Assembly: GCA_047967505.1 (NCBI GenBank)
Contig: CM106538.1
DNA from: Dipteris shenzhenensis
Lineage: Eukaryota > Polypodiophyta > Polypodiopsida > Gleicheniales
Direction: 5' to 3' (one strand)
DNA length: 64,000 nucleotides
Below the pieces are notes generated by a model. The model was not told where the DNA came from, made no database searches, and worked only from the letters and a program-made list of their open reading frames with translations. Made by a program: the position numbers and the translations under genes. Every line of letters starts with the position of its first letter. The stretch's first letter is position 1. Of this stretch, positions 1-12,464 are shown piece after piece.

Positions 1-460
1 CCTAGAAACCTTTGTAATGAGATTGTGAATAAACCATTCAGGACGAGCTTTTCCACAGGAATCAACAAGCAGATGCGCCAAATCTCCCCCCAAGCTTGAG
101 GAGCATCCCACCCTTCGAAGAAGGAAACCGTTTTGATTACCTCTGAAGCAGCAAGTAGTTCGATCACCGCACAATGAGTAGAAGTAAAGTCAAAATCCTC
201 CCAGCGTATCAGTAGTTCGTCACCATGAATCATCCACGGTGTGTCATTCCACCCGTCTTCACCATCAATAATGCACTGGGGACAATCAGCCATTGAAGGT
301 CAACATGAAGGTCAAGGAAGACATCTCGTGCATTGGTAGCCGTAAGGTGCGGAGGAACAGGCACCAATTCCTTAAACGCGTCGAGAAGTGACATAAATGT
401 CCACCCTTCTCGTGAGGCGTGCGTTTGTGAAATGAGCTTGGAGAAGTTCTGAATTGGCAA
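1..460 (-). pseudogene. Degenerate coding fragment, family unknown
   Basis: On the minus strand one frame is open from about 460 down to 230 (it includes SLLDAFKELVPVPPHL). After an apparent one-base shift near 240 the neighbouring frame is open for about 80 codons to the window edge (it includes IRWEDFDFTSTHC). The composition, with regularly spaced aromatic and acidic residues, is protein-like, but I do not recognise the family. The break could be a frameshift or a short intron. The fragment continues beyond the left edge. Given the surroundings, a transposon gene remnant is the most likely explanation. Confidence 0.3.
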
Positions 461-602
461 TCTAGCAAGTGATGTGGATAGAGAACATAAAATGAAATAT
501 TTTTGCTTTTTACAACAAGAGAAAACTCCTTACGGTTAGAGGGTTACAGCTCACGCGATTTCAATATATGAACAAAAATCATTACATTTTTATCACTTCC
601 AA

Positions 603-663
603 CTTATTGGCCCAATGGTAAGACTTTCTTTTGTGAAGGGGGAGGTCTTGGGTTCCAATCCTA
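603..663 (+). mobile_element. tRNA-derived SINE-like head
   Basis: TGGCCCAATGG at 608-618 fits a Pol III A box (TRGYNNANNGG) and GGTTCCAATCC at 651-661 is one base from a B box (GGTTCGANTCC). The spacing of 32 bases between them is as in tRNA-derived promoters. No cloverleaf can be folded with a proper acceptor stem, so this is a SINE head or relic and not a tRNA gene. Its 3' end is unclear because GA-rich repeat follows. Confidence 0.35.
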
Positions 664-1000
664 CTCTTTAATAAAAAGAGAGGAGAGGAGAGGAGAAGGA
701 GAAGAGAAAGAGAAAGAGAAGAAGAAGACAAGAGATAGGGGGGGCGCGGGATCTGCTATTACTCTTTTGCAGGGGCTCAGGAAAACAGAACAGTCCGCGA
801 CCAGAGCAATCCAGAGAACTGTCGCGCAGAAAACTGTCTGCAACCAGAAGTCGCAGCAGTCCAGAGAACTGTCCGCAACTAGAAGTCGCGGCAGTCTAGA
901 AAACTGTCCGCAACCAGAAATCGCAACAGTCCAGAGAACTGAAGCGTAGAAAACTGTCCGCAACCAGAAATCGCGGCAGTCCAGAGAACTGTCATGCAGG
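664..1000. repeat. GA microsatellite followed by a minisatellite
   Basis: Bases 676-735 are GA-rich. From about 775 to 1000 there are five or so imperfect copies of a unit containing CAGTCCAGAGAACTGT and CCGCAACCAGAAATCGC. The short ORFs across it on both strands are repeat artefacts. Confidence 0.7.
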
Positions 1001-2159
1001 AGGCGCACGAACGCGCAGTAGCTTAGAAAGAGCACAGATGGTATAATTTGTTGATGTAACCCGTACGAATAGAAGATTCGCCACCAGCCGTGGAGATTCG
1101 TATCCCAGCAGCCACACCAAAACTTTTAGCCGGAAAAGTTATCGAGATCAGAGGCTAGAGACTAAGTATGGCTACGCTCAAAGGCCATAGAGAAAAGGAG
1201 ATCACGAGGGCGAAGGGATGTCATAGGGGTGAACAAGGAATTAGAAGTGGAGGGAAGGAAAAGGGAGACTATGACACAAGGGGAAAGGGAGAGGGGGAAG
1301 AGAAGCATGTACATGATAGGAAGAGGAATGTTGAGATGTAGACATCAAGGGAAATGATCCATACTTTATTGGAAAGAAGGGATGAGAGGGAAATATCAAA
1401 ATACTAGCTAGGTGGCTTTACAAGAATGAGCGTGTCCCATCAAGGAAAAGCCCCTTCCTTTTATAGCCAAAAGAGGGGGGTCTCCCACATTAATGTATCC
1501 TCCCACATGCATGGTGTGTGTGGAAAAGTCTCTCATGTGGGCTAGGTGGGTACGCACTCTCAATTGTGTGTGACAACCCTTTGCCTCAATTTTCCACATA
1601 AATCAAGCCCCATATCTCAAGTCTATGATACTCCCTTGGTCTCTTTCCAATTTTATAATATGTTCAAACCTCTAGGAGGACAAGTGGAGGGTTGGCACAA
1701 GGAATCTTGCCACCTCATCCTACTTTCCCCATTATTTAACTAGCTCTCTTGGTCCTTCTATACCTCCCCCACATGGGCCTATCTCATATGGAGGGAATAA
1801 CTCAATATAATAGCCATCTCCACCCATTTTATATTGCTTCTCCCATGGACTTTGAGCCATATCTCACTTAATGCATCCTAGGTGGAGGGGTGGCACATGG
1901 AGGAGCCATGCCACCTTGCATTTTATAATATTACTATCATGGATTATGTACAACACACCTTATGGGTCCTCTTACATGGAAGGGTGGCACATGGTCATGC
2001 CCTGCCACCTCAACCTTGGGCCCTATGCACACCATATTTTATTATACTATTGCCACATGTACAAACACACATACATATTAATGCCTTTTTCTTTAGACAA
2101 TTTTATCCATAACAGTGGTCATATACATCATTGTCTAGTCATGATGTGCGATTAGATGG
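1001..2159. other. Gene-free spacer with short dispersed repeats
   Basis: No supported gene. GGTGGCACATGG-type motifs with flanking GCCACCT recur at about 1690, 1880 and 1985. The stretch ends in the motif TGATGTGCGATTAGATGG, which also precedes other repeats near 8300, 8460 and 8620. Confidence 0.5.
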
Positions 2160-2400
2160 TGGGTCAATGTTAGCTTGGGTGTAGCCAATCACGAAACTAT
2201 TTTCGGGACCATTTTAGGGCCACGACGGGATGCACTTTTGGGTGAATATTTGAATTTTGCATGGACCCACGCTCTCGTCGAAAATTTTCCCGACATCATG
2301 GAGGCACACTGGCATAATAATGAGATGCAATCTATTTGTTCAGAACACCACATAGCTCGACACATGGCATCTCTGCATTGCTTCACATAGTAGAGTCTCT
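2160..2400 (+). repeat. Dispersed repeat R1, copy 1
   Basis: Begins GGTCAATGTTAGCTTGGGTG and runs through a segment containing GAATATTTGAATTTTGC and TTTTCCCGACATCATGGAGG. A clearly homologous copy lies at 5643-5870. The first 25-30 bases also resemble the start of the larger remnants at 10441 and 61119, so this may be the conserved 5' end of a transposon family. Confidence 0.6.
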
Positions 2401-2860
2401 GGCCTATGCCGCCTGATCAATTATCATCGTGCAGCCTTTTGCTGTAGATTTGCCACTTGTCACTGGGTACGCACCCATGCAGATCATTAAAATTAAAGGT
2501 TGGCTTGGAGAGACCACTGTGCTGGTTCTTCTCATAATAATTAGATGCAATCTATAATTCTAAACACCGCTGCAACGTAGTCTCTGTCCTGACCACCTGC
2601 CATCATGCAACCTTTTGCCACTTCTTTGCCTGCAACCCATGCAAATCATAGGTTGGCTTAGAGAGACCATTGCACTAGTTTTTGGCATAATAATGAGATG
2701 CAATCTATTATTCTAAGCATCATCTCAGTGCAGGCCTGGCCACCTGTCATCGCCTAGAATTCAAGGTTGTCTTCGAGAGACCACCACACTGGTTCTTGGA
2801 GTTATAGCTCCATTACTTATTTTTATGTGTTACAGGAGGAGATCTATGAAAGCCACCATG
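2401..2860. repeat. Imperfect tandem repeat, about 150-175 bp
   Basis: Three to four diverged units share GGTTGGCTTGGAGAGACCA, then CTGGTTCTT, then GAGATGCAATCTAT. The last unit is truncated near 2860. Confidence 0.5.
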
Positions 2861-4978
2861 CTGGTTCTTGGAGTTATATATTTGTGTACTAAGGAGAATG
2901 TATTCCGTTGTGCAACCAAGCGAAATGCAATTGACTATATGGCCCTTGAGGGATCCCCTTTAAAGGCAAGGCCATATCTACATGCATTATACAATATCCA
3001 GGATGCCACTAGACAGAAATGGGATATCGATATGGTCCTTGCCCCTAAGGGGACCCCTTAAGGGCCATATCATCAATTGCATTTTTTGGAAGTTTAATTG
3101 TATTTTTCTAGATGTATCTCCATGCAACCACAATGATGGGGTTGTTGGAGTTATTTTAGCGCTATTTTGGTCATAAACCAAGGAAATTGTAGTCCTTCTT
3201 TCCTATTTTAGTCCTTGTTGTTACAGTAAATATAAATGATGGAAAAATTATAATTTATCAAGTGAAAATTGTGCCATATAGCATGTGCAATCAAGGGGTA
3301 TTAAAAAAAGAACCTACCTACGGATTTTTATAACCTATTTATACCCCTTTTGTAAATTTTGATATTATTAAAGCATCTCCTATGTACATATATGTATATT
3401 TTCTATAACTCCATTATGTACAAATATAAAATCCCTTCCGTTGATCACATGATCTAACTTAAATATTTCTTAGTGGCCCCCTCGGGCTCTCTTGGATGTT
3501 TTTTTGTATTAGACAACTCCAACTACTACATCCCATTTCTCGTAGCTTGTTTCCCGATGATCATTAAATGCTTCCTCAACCTTGTGTTTGGGCTTGATAC
3601 ATTGCAAAACATAGTATGGGTCATCTTCCTCATTCTCCCCAAAGTCAACGACAACGACAATTGCAAAGTTATCACCCTCTTCCAGACAGTTAGTGAGGTA
3701 ATCAAAAGACTCCCCAAACTATGGTGAGGCATCTTTTGTCTCTCCATTGTTTTTCATGACATCTTCATGCAGAGAGAAAACTTGAATTTTCTCCCATCTC
3801 TTCAAGTTACAATGTCCTCACATTTGTCCCCTATGAGGCACACACTATGAAAACAAGAAAGTTTTCTTGTTTAGAGCACATGGTTGTTGAAAGTCCCCCA
3901 TATGCTATGCAAACTATGAGTTCCTTTGATGGCCCCACAATCGTGTCTATTTCTCCTTTGCAGCTCATTCACTTTCACTTCATGGACCACTCTATTCATG
4001 ACACTATTCTTGACGCTTTGTTTATTATATGTTTATTGCGCCCCTATGGGGAGGTTGGTTGTGAAAAGATCATGGGCATTATTGAGATTTTCTTGAGGGC
4101 ATCTTAGTTGGTGTTTGAATAGAGATCGCTTAATAATAGCGGGTACACATCCATCATGTTCCCCCTTGCCATAGCTAGACCCAAATAAATTCCACGTCAT
4201 GTTTAGATTGTAAGCATTGAGACAAAGTAGAATCCACATGGTGATTTAAACTGAGAGGAAGCACCATCTAACCACACCTATTACTATTTCATATTTTCTT
4301 GTACATGAGGATCATCATTTTTTAGCCATTCCCAATGAAACAAAAAAGCATGCTGCATAAATAAGGTGTCATGTTCCCTATCTGATTCATCCAAAATGTA
4401 GAAATAGTATGTGCATTACAGTAACCTGGACTCCAAGTTAGCAAGCATATTGGCATTAGTCATACAAGGAACAAGCAAATGATTGTACATGATATGCACT
4501 AGAGTTGACATCTGTTTGTTGTACCAGTGAACACTTTGTATCTCATCTTGTTCTCGCTTGGGGGGTGCACCACTAAGAAACCCTAGGTATCATGTGCGGT
4601 CAAGGGGTATTAAAAAACCCCTCAACTAAATTCTTTTTCCTAATAAAACAACCCCTCTTTACTTATGAACTAAACGATTTTTTTCTAAAGTTGAATTAAA
4701 AACCCCCTCCTGTTATTGTACATAAACTTGTTAAATTTTTGAAAAAGTGGAATTAAAATACCCCTCCTTTTGAATGCACATGGTACACTAAAATTTTGGG
4801 AGGTGAACCCCCCGAGTTTTCTTCAAATGAGTAATTTTGGGCAAAATCTATGACAAAGACAATATTGTCATGGGGAAAATTGGAAGGCACTTCCTGAACT
4901 GCTTATCTTGCCAGCTAGCTGTGAAATTGTGAAGCATGTATTTTGGGATAGATTGAACCAAGTGCTCTATAAGCTCTC
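2861..4978. other. AT-rich gene-free spacer with repeat R2
   Basis: No supported gene; the ORFs are short and not protein-like. It contains two diverged copies of a dispersed repeat (R2) at about 3285-3490 and 4585-4830, marked by TCAAGGGGTATTAAAAAA and later a GTGGCCCCCTCGGG-like or GTGAACCCCCCGAG end. A third copy is at 6508-6725. Confidence 0.5.
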
Positions 4979-5510
4979 TTAGCTTACTGCTTTTACACAA
5001 TAGCAGTCATATATTTTTCTCCAATCCTTTAACATTAACTGTTCAAATCTCCTCCATTTTAGAGTAGCAGGGTTGTCTTCCCTCACTTGGTTTGGGAGGA
5101 TATCATATTGCCTCTTCTTCAGATTTCCTTTTGTGCATGTGCCACGAATGCATTCAATGTGGTGCCACTCAAAGTCTCCCTTTGAATAGACTACTGGCCC
5201 CCACAGAGACCTTAGGCTACAAAACTGGGTCTCTCTAGCAACACATGATGAGGATCTAGGTGGCCTACAGACTGCACATTCATTAGTGAGACATGGGCAT
5301 CTATCTCCATGGAGTAATTCCAACACGACTAGATCTAAGTCGTTCAAAGCTCGTAGGGCCAGGTCAAAGTCTATGTGTGTTTTACAACAACACACATTCC
5401 TACTTTGAGTTTCTTGACTTACCAGGTCTTACATTGCTCAAAGCTCCTTTTCCCAATCAAAAGCTAACGGTTGTGAGCCATAAACTTCAAATACAACTCT
5501 GTCTACTCAC
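4979..5510 (-). pseudogene. Cysteine-rich transposase-related fragment
   Basis: A 138-codon minus-strand frame begins VCCCKTHIDFDLALRAL and continues with paired cysteines (CPCLTNECAVC) and then HHIECIRGTCTKG, KWRRFEQ and a terminal CYCV. The spacing suggests a zinc-binding cluster in a transposase-like protein, though I cannot name the family. A homologous but opposite-oriented stretch lies at 63840-64000, where it reads NVCCCKTHIDFDLA. Homology extends about 80 bases upstream of the first codon (EHCK/ELxxM region), so the true exon is longer than the open frame. No full gene is present; this is a remnant. Confidence 0.55.
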
Positions 5511-5642
5511 CCAACCACCCAACATGTGGGAAATAAAATTTCATTGAAACAAAAATAGTCTAATGAAGCTAATTAAACTAATCGAGCTACTAGAGAAATC
5601 AAAACAATTTCACTACTACAAAACAAAATGATTTCAACTACT

Positions 5643-5870
5643 AGGGTCAACGTTTTCTTGGGTGTAGCCAATCGCGAAACTATTTGCGGGGCCATTTTGG
5701 GGCCTTGACGTGATGCGCTTCTTGGTGAATATTTGAATTTTGCGTAGACCAACACTCTCGTTGGAAATTTTCCCAACATCATGAAGGTGCATTGATGTAA
5801 TAACGAGATGCAATCTTATCATGGTCAATAGCACAGAGCTCGACACATGGCACTATATGCATTTATTCAT
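5643..5870 (+). repeat. Dispersed repeat R1, copy 2
   Basis: Homologous to 2160-2400 from GGTCAACGTTTTCTTGGGTG through GAATATTTGAATTTTGCG and on to AGCTCGACACATGGCA. Its right part (GTCAATAGCACAGAGCTC) recurs at about 9240. Confidence 0.6.
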
Positions 5871-6480
5871 GAGCATATAGACTGCAACTCTACCTCTAGC
5901 TGGACTACATAACACAGCCTTTGCCTTGCCATGTTTGCTTGTGTAGCTTCACCATCTATTACTGTGTAACACAATATTTTGTTGCACTAACCACCGTGCT
6001 GATTCGAGCACAACCACGTTGGCCTGACTACAACACAAAAATTTTGCCTTGCCACCTATCATTGCATAGCTTTGCCATCTATCATTGTGCAACACAATCT
6101 TTTGCCACACGTTGACCACCGTGCTAGTTCAAGCAATGATGTTGGCATGGAGAGACCACCACATTGGCATGAACACCACTGTGGCATGTCAATCTCTAAT
6201 GGGACCCCTCAAGGTCCATATCTGCAACCATCACACTGGATGTTGGAACTATTTTAGTTCTAAACCAAGGAAAATATTGTTATTTTGGAGATATTTTAGT
6301 CGTGTTACTCCTTGTGCAACAATTTCTCAACCATCGCACATGTTCTTCGAGCTATTTTAGTTCCAAGCTAAAGAAAATGTAGAAATTTGCAATTTAGTAT
6401 AGTTTTCTTCTACCACCATGTTGGTTATTGGAGTTATCAAAGCTCTAAACCACCACGCTAGTTACTGGAACCATTTTCCT
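5871..6480. repeat. Duplicated segment R3, copy 1
   Basis: A stretch with GGCATGGAGAGACCACCAC, CCCCTCAAGGTCCATATC and GGATGTTGGA is repeated in the same order at 9236-9670. No coding potential; the ORFs in it are not shared in frame between copies. Confidence 0.6.
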
Positions 6481-6507
6481 CAGGGGGGTCACTATGTATA
6501 AACCCTC

Positions 6508-6725
6508 TATATCACGTGCGTTCAAGGCCTATATTTAAAATCCCTTATCTGTAAATTTTTTCATTAATAAAATGTACCCCTTTTCTATACAAATCTGTAA
6601 TTTTTTTCCAAAACTGTTTTAAATAGTCCCTTATGTATATTTATTTCTGTAAATTTTAGAAATAAAAAATATCCTTCTGTTGAACTCACGTGATAGGGTT
6701 ACATATGATGAGTGACCCCCCCGAG
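6508..6725. repeat. Dispersed repeat R2, copy 3
   Basis: Starts near TATCACGTGCGTTCAAGG and ends in GTGACCCCCCCGAGCC, matching the layout of the copies at 3285-3490 and 4585-4830. Non-coding. Confidence 0.45.
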
Positions 6726-7255
6726 CCATTTTCACTATAGCAACAATAGTTTTTTCAACAATTTCTTGTGCAACAATCCCTATGGTTGCAGTAAAATGTA
6801 AATGAGGGCATAAATATGCCATTTCTTCTTCTTTAGAGACACTTTCACCACTGAAGTAACAACAATGGAAGTTTTGGTGATAATGGTACTACTTTGAAAT
6901 TGAAACAAAAGAAATTACATCCGATAGTTTTTGCGATAATAGTATTGCATCGAAATTGAAACAAAATAAATTAGATCTGAAGCAAACACAAAATAGATTA
7001 CATACAAAGATGCTAGCACTTTGTTTTTGTGACACATCTTTAAGCACTTGTCAACACCATGACTATGGCAGGACTAAGTGTCACTTTTTGCCCTTGTTAG
7101 CACTTTCTTACACTTTTGACCTGGTGCCTTATATGCAAGGGACAATACGAGCACCTCATAGTGCTATCGTAGGTAGGACTTTCTTAAAATTTTGACTTGG
7201 AACTCCTCGTATGCATGGGACAATATGAGCTCACCTCATAATTGAAATAACCTTT
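6726..7255. other. Gene-free spacer
   Basis: AT-rich; nothing beyond a short duplication (GATAATGGTACTACTTTGAA / GATAATAGTATTGCATCGAA near 6880-6960). Confidence 0.5.
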
Positions 7256-7259
7256 TTCA

Positions 7260-8110
7260 TAGCAACTTCTATCAAGGCACTGGAAGAGGGAACTCAACTT
7301 GGAGGTGAGCTCAATTAAGCACAACATTCGACAACGGATAGGGAACTAAATATGATAGTGAGCTCCAACACACTAACGCATTCTCTTAGTGTGTTAGAGC
7401 TGATTACCAAGTTGAGTTCCTTCCCTAGTGCCAAAGGTTGTGCGCAATTACAAGAGGCTCAACAACAAGTTGAGTTCTCTCCCAGTGCCTCATAGAATAA
7501 TGACAACCCATTTCCCTTGGCTCCCCATCTTGCAACATGGTTGGTCATGAGGTTTTTCTTTTAAGTCTTTCAAGGAATTGCCTTCGTCATAGCAACTTAT
7601 TTCAAGGCACTAGTGTGGTTATGAAGTAATTACTTCTTTCAAGGCACTGGAAGAGGGAACTCAACTTGGCGGTGAGCTCAATCAAGCACAACATTCGACA
7701 ATTGACAGTTGATAAGAAACTCAATTTGGTAGTGAGCTCCAGCACACTGATGCATGCTCTCAATGTGTTGTTACAACTTATCATTAAGTTGATTTCTCCT
7801 TCCCTAGTGCCAAAGGTTGTGCTCAATTATGAGAGTCTCATCACCAAGTTGAGTTCTCTGCCAGTGCTTGACCACTGCTTGATGAAATAATGCCGATCCA
7901 TTTCCCTTGGCTCCCCATCCTGTAACTCCCTTGATCATGGCTATGGCTGGTGGAGTGTTGCAGGATGGAGAGACAAGGCAAACAATGGATCCCATGACTT
8001 GGGAAGCATTATGAAGGGGCATTGAGGTTACAGCAGAAGATTCATCATAAGGGTAGAAGGGGGCTTGGAGAGAGCATGGAAGGGGGTAGGAGAGAAATTT
8101 TCCTGTTGTT
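7260..8110. repeat. Tandem segment R4, copies 1 and 2
   Basis: Two copies, starting near 7265 and 7640, of a segment marked by GGCACTGGAAGAGGGAACTC, GCACAACATTCGACAA and CCCATTTCCCTTGGCTCCCC. A third copy is at 9770-10230. Each copy contains AACTCAACTTGG and, later, CCAAGTTGAGTT, an inverted pair that could fold. Confidence 0.65.
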
Positions 8111-8254
8111 TCTTTGCCCTTAAGGCCTTTATATAGCTATACTTGCTGCCCACCCACTCTTTTCCCCTTCGTTTCTTGTGTCAGTTGTGTAACTCTGGGT
8201 GCCTATTGCTGCTAAGAGCACACAATCCACCCACTGGATTTTGCTCGTAGCCTA

Positions 8255-8640
8255 GCCTAGCTTAGGCAGTCATCTACATCATCGTCTAGCCATGACATGT
8301 GATTAGATGGTTGCCATGCTAGAATTTCTTGGTCATTGGAGCCAAGATCATGATAATTCAATAGGAAGAGGGGGGAGGAGCAGCGGCACATGCACCCAGC
8401 TTACTAGTAGCCTAGCCTAGCCTGGGCGGTCATTTACATCATCGTCTAGCCAATGACAAGCAATTAGATGGTTGCCATGGGAGAATTTCTTAGTCATCAG
8501 AGTCAAGATCATATTAATTCAATGGGATGAGGGGGGAGGAGCAGTGGCACATACACCCAGCTTTGCTGGTAGCCCCCAGCCTTGCGTAGGCAGTCATATA
8601 CATCATCGTCTAGCCATGACGTTTGATTAGATGGTAATTC
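8255..8640. repeat. Tandem repeat, about 165 bp, three copies
   Basis: Units begin near 8262, 8426 and 8587 with CATCATCGTCTAGCCATGAC and include GGGGGGAGGAGCAG and CACCCAGCTT. Confidence 0.65.
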
Positions 8641-8649
8641 TATTAGTGT

Positions 8650-8985
8650 GATATGTTCTTATAGTCTATCTCAACTTAATGCTAGTTCTCATTCTAAACT
8701 ATTGTTATTACAGCCTGATAAACCAACTGAATGCTAATCTAAGCTTGTGAACTAGATGCAAAGTCATTGTTATTACAGTTTGATTATGGCTCGATGCTAA
8801 TCTGAGCTTGTGAATTAGATGGTCCCTCATGCATAGTCATTATTATTAGAGTCTGATTCTGGATCAATGCTAATCTGAGCTTGTGAATTAGATGGTCCCT
8901 CATGCACAATCATTGTTATTACAGTCTGATTTTGACTAAATGCTAATCTGAACCTATGAAATAGATTGTCACTCATGCATTGTCA
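8650..8985. repeat. Tandem repeat, about 60-90 bp
   Basis: Three to four units share GCTAATCTGAGCTTGTGAAT, AGATGGTCCCTCATGCA and a TTATTACAGTCTGATT-like end. Confidence 0.6.
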
Positions 8986-9235
8986 TTATCACTAAAACAA
9001 TCTCGGTGGTTGGTTGGGATTAGTATACTGTTTGGGATTTACATTTTTGCTTTTTCGAGAGAATATTGATTGGGATTTATTGAAACAAGTGCAGTGGTTA
9101 TTTGGGATTTTCTAAAGGTTATATTTTGTGGGGGTTGCAAGTAATTCTAAACCAACAAAAATGCATTTCATTTGTTGCCAGTGCCTACCTCCTCTAGCCT
9201 TAACTGGTGTTTGTGCTGACCCAATCATGATTCTA

Positions 9236-9670
9236 ATGGTCAATAGCACAGAGCTCGGCACATGGAACTATATGCATTTACTCATGAGCACAGAGATTGT
9301 TGCTCTGACATCACACAGCCTTTGCCTTGCCATGTTTGTTGACCATCGTGTTGGTTCAAGCAATGACGTTGGCATGGAGAGACCACCACAAAGACCACTG
9401 TGGCATGACAATCTCTAAAGGGGCCCCCTCAAGGTCCATATCCGCAACCACCACGCTGGATGTTGGAGCTATTTTAGATCTAAATGGTGTTATTTTGGAG
9501 ATATTTTAGTTGTGCAACAATTTCTCAACGACCGCACACGTTCTTTGAGCTATTTTAGTTCCAAGCTAAGGAAAATGTAGACATTTGCAATTTAGTATAG
9601 TTTCCTTGCAACCACCGCGCTAGTTATTAGAGTTATTATAGTTCTAAACCACTATGTTGGTTATTGGAAC
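9236..9670. repeat. Duplicated segment R3, copy 2
   Basis: Second copy of the 5871-6480 segment. The order of shared motifs is kept, with small indels. Confidence 0.6.
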
Positions 9671-9769
9671 CATTTTCACTACAATAACAACAATTTTTTC
9701 AAAAAATTCTTTTAGAGGCAACGGCTTTCTTCCTTGCAATTTCTTTCAAGGCAATGGCAGAATTATTCA

Positions 9770-10230
9770 AGAATTACTTCTTTCAAGGCATTGGAAGAGG
9801 GAACTCAACTTGGTGGCGGTGAGCTCAATCAAGCACAACATTCAACAGTCGATAGGGAACTCAATCTGGTGGTGAGCTCCAACACACTGATGCCTCAGTG
9901 TGTTATAGCTCATCACCAAGTTGCACTCTCCTTCCCCAATGCCGAAGGTTGTGCTCAATTATGAGAGTCTCATCACCAAGGTGAGTTCTCTGCCAGTGCC
10001 TGACGGAACAATGACGACCTGTTTCCCTTGGTTCCCCATCCTATAGCTCCCTTGGTCATGGCTTTGGTGGTGGAGTGTTGCAGGATGGAGAGCCAAGGCA
10101 AACAATGGATCCCATGACTTGGGCATTATCATGAAGGGGCATCGAGGTTGTAGTAGAAGATTCATCATAGGGGTAGAAGGGGCCTTGGAGAGAGCATGGA
10201 AGGGGGTAGGAGAGAAATTTTCCTAGGTGC
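9770..10230. repeat. Segment R4, copy 3
   Basis: Third copy of the 7260-8110 unit. Its right half (AACAATGGATCCCATGACTT, TCATCATAGGGGTAGAAGGG) matches 7980-8080. Confidence 0.65.
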
Positions 10231-10440
10231 GGTGAATTGTTTCTCTACCCTTAAGGCTTTTATATAGCTATACTTGCCACCCTCCCACTCTTTTCCCCCT
10301 TTTTTTTTGTGTCAGTTGTGTGACTCTAGGTGCCTATCACTACTAAGAGCACGCAATCCATCCACTAGATTTTGGTGGTAGCCCAGCTAGCATAGGCAAT
10401 CATCTACCGTTAATGTGTCTATCCTAAACTAGCTCGGTGA

Positions 10441-12110
10441 GTCATTGTTTGCTTGGGTGTAGCCATTTTTGGTGAGGTTCATGGACTTTTCTGTATATAG
10501 GTATCTTGCATGACCCATAACTTATGCAGTGCTCAACGAAATTCGGCAAACTTTGTCTTCATGTTGTAGTACACATTCCAAATCGTAACATGAGACCAAA
10601 AAATTATGGAATAAGGATTTGGAACGAGACCATTAAAGCATTACAAGTGCTATGTTGCATGTAAAGCATGCATCCTGAAGACTATAGGATATAGCAATTT
10701 ATTCAAAAACATCAAAATTTTATTCTATACATACATGCAAGCAAGTAATCATTCAAAAGTACACTACGTAAGCTTCTCCTCAACCCAAGGACAAACCTAA
10801 ATGAGATCATTATGCATGGGTTAATGGGCCTCCAATGTTGTGCTAAATTGATGCATACCCATTTGAGGGAACACTCCATAACTTTTTTTGATTTGTTGAA
10901 AACCAAAACGGATTGAAAATTTGGAATCCAAACTATTGAGACTAGTGCATGGTGGTCTTAAAACATTGATAATTGGTATTGATATCTAGATTCACCCTAA
11001 AATGGAAGAAGTTGGAAAAGTGCAATTTGTGCATGTGAAAAGATATTTTAATAAATCCAACACTATTTACAATCTTAAATTGTTTCTTTTTCCATGCACT
11101 TGCTTTCTATATGGCTCATAAGCATACCAAAGGTCATTGCATTTAATAATATACAGCATCAAACCCGATAGCATGCCCTTTCGCTTATTTGTGTTTTAAA
11201 GCATTTTAGGCCACATTGCACTTGTTTGGGATATCCAATTCTGCTGACGTGTATCGCCTAAGGGGAGAAAAACGGCAGCTAAAATTTCACTACTCCCATG
11301 AATTTTGAATTTTCACACCTCCCATCAAATCTTGGAAGATTAAGTACCTGCAATCTACTCCTGCCCTCCTGCAAACGCCTTGTAATCCACACACACCTCG
11401 ACGTGACTGTGTGCAAACTTTGGTTTGCCATGATTGTCTTCTTTTGGGTAAGTCGTCTTCTATTCTTTGCTTGGCTCACAAGCTAGCTTCTCTCTGTTTT
11501 GGTTTGGCATTGTCGTATTTCACTAATCATCTCCATGGCAACATGCAGCTCGCCATGGCTTACAAGAGAAGAAAACAGAGGCTGCGAGATAGAAAAGCTA
11601 AAAAGCTTGGTTAGGGCACAAGGAATAGAAGACTCCTTATAGAGCAACAATAGGAAGAAACGAGTTGTGATGTCACAATTGGTGGTAGCATTTGAGAAAG
11701 CAGCATTAGGCCATTTAGGTAAATACCTTTCTCGAGTCTTCACAAGCTTAAGCCTGCACCCTAAAGTTCATAGTGACAACCCTACCAACATATTTTCGTG
11801 CTAAAACATCACCACTATTGCAATGACTTCTGCACTTAGTCTGTCTCTCCTTTTCTTTCATTATGTTGAAGCCCATAGACTACTCGGATAGGGACGATCA
11901 GGCATTTCTTCCACTCTTCATGCATCTCTTGAGAGTTTCTCCAAATAACAAGGACATTTGTAGAAAGCAGATGGGATGCAAGATGTTTGACGAGCACATC
12001 ATACACATTCTTGACACAATGCAAATCAGTGGTTGCCTAAACCATCCCGGTGGTTGTTTGTGATTAACCTTTGGGATAGTTTACTTATTTCATTTCTTAA
12101 TACAACGCAG
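10441..12110 (+). mobile_element. Degenerate transposon remnant, left copy
   Basis: Starts GTCATTGTTTGCTTGGGTGT and is collinear with 61119-63060 at high but imperfect identity. Shared blocks include TGCATGACCCATAACTTATG, CTCAACCCAAGGACA and a run reading MAYKRRKQRLRDRKAKKLG in the plus frame near 11555. Towards its right end a frame reads NKDICRKQMGCKMF (about 11940-11990), matching NRKDICKKQTGCKV in the right copy. A basic N-terminus followed by this block is my reason for calling it a transposase-gene remnant. It lacks about 300 bp present in the right copy. Confidence 0.6.
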
Positions 12111-12464
12111 GTCAATGGTTGCCTAAACTAGCATAGTGGTTGTTTGTGATTGTGAGCTTTGGGATAGTTTACCAGGCTAGCCTGGACTTAATGTGATTGT
12201 CCTAAACCATCCCTGTGGTTGGAATCTCATGCAACCGTGTGGCTGGTTCACATTAAACACCAAAACTAGGCTGGCTTGGACTTAATGTGATTGTCCTAAG
12301 CTAGCTCGGTGGTTGGAACATCATGCAATTGTTGTTGGGTTATCTCAAACACCAGTTATGTGATTGTCCTAAACCAGCCCGGATGGTTGGAATATCATGC
12401 AACCGTGTGGCTGGTTTAGCTCAAACACAAGAATCAAGCTGGCTTGGACTTAATCATGTGATTG
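12111..12464. repeat. Minisatellite with CAxCCCGGTGGTTG core
   Basis: Repeats of CCTAAACCAGCCCGGTGGTT-like sequence with CATCATGCAACCGTGTGGCT. The same minisatellite follows the right-hand remnant at 63060-63710, so it belongs to that transposon family. Confidence 0.65.

Noticed and set aside
603-663. Functional tRNA gene
   Set aside because: A- and B-box motifs are present but no acceptor stem or anticodon arm can be formed; fits a SINE head.
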